In this document: one piece after another, positions 12,447 to 13,235 of the stretch | Position numbering within the stretch: the first letter of the stretch is position 1 | Layout: each line of letters begins with the position of its first letter | Source of the DNA: Pseudomonadota bacterium | Lineage (GTDB): Bacteria > Pseudomonadota > Alphaproteobacteria > Rhizobiales > Methylopilaceae | Reading direction: 5' to 3' | Length of the DNA stretch: 13,235 bases | Assembly: GCA_023430145.1 (NCBI GenBank) | Contig: JAEZCD010000168.1 | Span: 1 to 13,235 of the forward strand | Notes under the pieces: model-generated | Told to the model about the DNA's origin: nothing | The model's input: the letters and a program-made list of their open reading frames with translations, nothing else | Databases searched by the model: none | Made by a program: the position numbers and the translations under genes

Positions 12447-13076
12447 TGGGAACAGGCTCGCCGAGACGCCTTCGGCCAGCCGCACCGTCCCGCCCTCGAG
12501 CCGCGCGGCGCCGCAAGCCACGAGAGCGAGCGCCCGCGGGTAGAGGCGATGCTCGGCCTCGAGCACGCGGGCCGCGAGGGTCTCGGCGGTATCGCCGGGA
12601 AGGACGGCAATGGCCGCCTGCGCGAGGATCGGTCCCGAATCCATCTCGGTTCTCACGAAATGGACGGTGCACCCGACGATAAGGGCTCCGGCGTCGAGCG
12701 CGCGCTGATGGGTGTCGAGACCCGGGAACGATGGCAGCAGCGAAGGGTGGATGTTCATCAGCCTGTCGCGCCAGCGATCGACGAACCCGCCTGTCAGCAG
12801 GCGCATGAACCCTGCGAGGCAGACAAGCTCGGCGCCGTGCTCGAGCAGCGCCTGATGCAGGCGAGCCTCGAACGCCATGCGGTTGGCATAGTCGCGATGG
12901 TCGATCGCCAGCGTCCGGATGCCCTGCTCGGCGGCCCATGACAGGCCCAGCGCCTCGGGCCTGTTCGAGATAATGACGGCCGGCTCAGCCGGGAAATCCG
13001 GTGCGCGCATGGCAGCGACCAGCGACTGCATGTTGGAGCCGCGGCCCGAGATGAGAATGGCAGTGCGCTTTTTCAT
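12438..13076 (-). CDS. purN: Phosphoribosylglycinamide formyltransferase PurN
   Basis: PurN transfers a formyl group from 10-formyl-THF to GAR, the third step of purine synthesis. The 212 residues are full length. Visible are the phosphate-binding LISGRGSNMQSL (8-19), SNRPEALGL (37-45), the catalytic NIHPSLLPSFPG with Asn108 and His110, and HFVRTEMDSGP with catalytic-type Asp146. I chose the ATG at 13076, which directly precedes the first beta strand. A GTG at 13085 would add three residues; neither has a good ribosome binding site. In many alphaproteobacteria purM lies immediately upstream, but the 159 bases available here show no purM end. Its 3' end shares a CTAG with the convergent small secreted-protein gene. 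Confidence 0.96.
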   Translation of the reverse strand: MKKRTAILISGRGSNMQSLVAAMRAPDFPAEPAVIISNRPEALGLSWAAEQGIRTLAIDHRDYANRMAFEARLHQALLEHGAELVCLAGFMRLLTGGFVDRWRDRLMNIHPSLLPSFPGLDTHQRALDAGALIVGCTVHFVRTEMDSGPILAQAAIAVLPGDTAETLAARVLEAEHRLYPRALALVACGAARLEGGTVRLAEGVSASLFPAG

Positions 13077-13235
13077 GGCGTCCACGCATTAGCACAGGCG
13101 CGTGCGAAACGTACGAGCCGCACCGTCGCGGCCAAGCGCGATGATCGCGAAGCCACTCCGGCACGACGGGGGACGCTGAGGCTCGCATAGCAGACAATCG
13201 GCAACAATGCTTGACCGTCGACATCGGTATTGCAA
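13077..13235. other. Non-coding stretch upstream of purN
   Basis: No credible coding region is seen. It holds a perfect 13-base palindrome CGCGAT-G-ATCGCG (13137-13149) and a TTGACC (13211-13216) on the plus strand whose -10 region would fall at the window edge. The purN promoter should be here, but I see no strong match. Confidence 0.5.

Noticed and set aside
12985..13224. Possible end of purM upstream of purN
   Set aside because: The open frame here runs into purN in another frame and shows no PurM motifs. The adjacent sequence looks non-coding.

Overview
The window looks like a chromosomal segment of a high-GC alphaproteobacterium, most likely of the order Hyphomicrobiales (Rhizobiales). 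This rests on the GC-rich third codon positions, the lipA / COQ10-like / cinA-type gene neighbourhood, a SahR-like ArsR-methyltransferase next to metF, and two kinds of intergenic palindromic repeat that I associate with this group. Genus cannot be set from the sequence. No phage, plasmid, CRISPR, tRNA or rRNA signal was seen. No stretch longer than 300 bases lacks a gene.

Left part (1-3671): after a 24-base C run and a palindromic repeat comes a minus-strand methionine-cycle operon. In transcription order it reads sahR-like regulator (2465-3460), metF (1566-2465), a 77-residue coiled-coil protein of unknown function (1323-1556), and a homocysteine-methyltransferase protein equal to only the first module of MetH (209-1267). 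The genes are tightly coupled. MetF makes 5-methyl-THF and the MetH module handles homocysteine, so the regulator probably links operon output to S-adenosyl-homocysteine/SAM level. The promoter holds two inverted repeats that share an 8-mer, and the proposed start codon lies almost on the predicted transcription start.

Middle left (3672-5953): plus-strand genes for a GlsB/YeaQ-type membrane stress protein, lipoyl synthase (lipA) and a COQ10/START-domain protein. The last overlaps, tail to tail, a minus-strand PncC/CinA C-terminal-type NMN amidohydrolase.

Middle (5954-9623): a double palindromic repeat is followed by a set of minus-strand genes: DinB-family protein, ProX-type betaine-binding protein, ProW-type permease, and a DUF1186/SEC-C protein. 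No ATPase gene for the transporter lies in the window.

Right part (9755-13235): plus-strand GST-family gene, a palindromic MITE-like repeat, ndk with a clear promoter, a hairpin-rich leader and a TerC-family membrane protein ended by a strong terminator, then a small secreted cysteine-containing protein. That last gene shares its CTAG stop tetranucleotide with minus-strand purN. The last 159 bases hold no gene I can support.

Most of the window is ordinary core metabolism. The best leads are the architecture and cis-regulation of the sahR-metF-orf77-metH1 operon, the ATPase-less proXW pair, and the structured ndk-terC spacer. I do not see a clear-cut new defence or mobile system.
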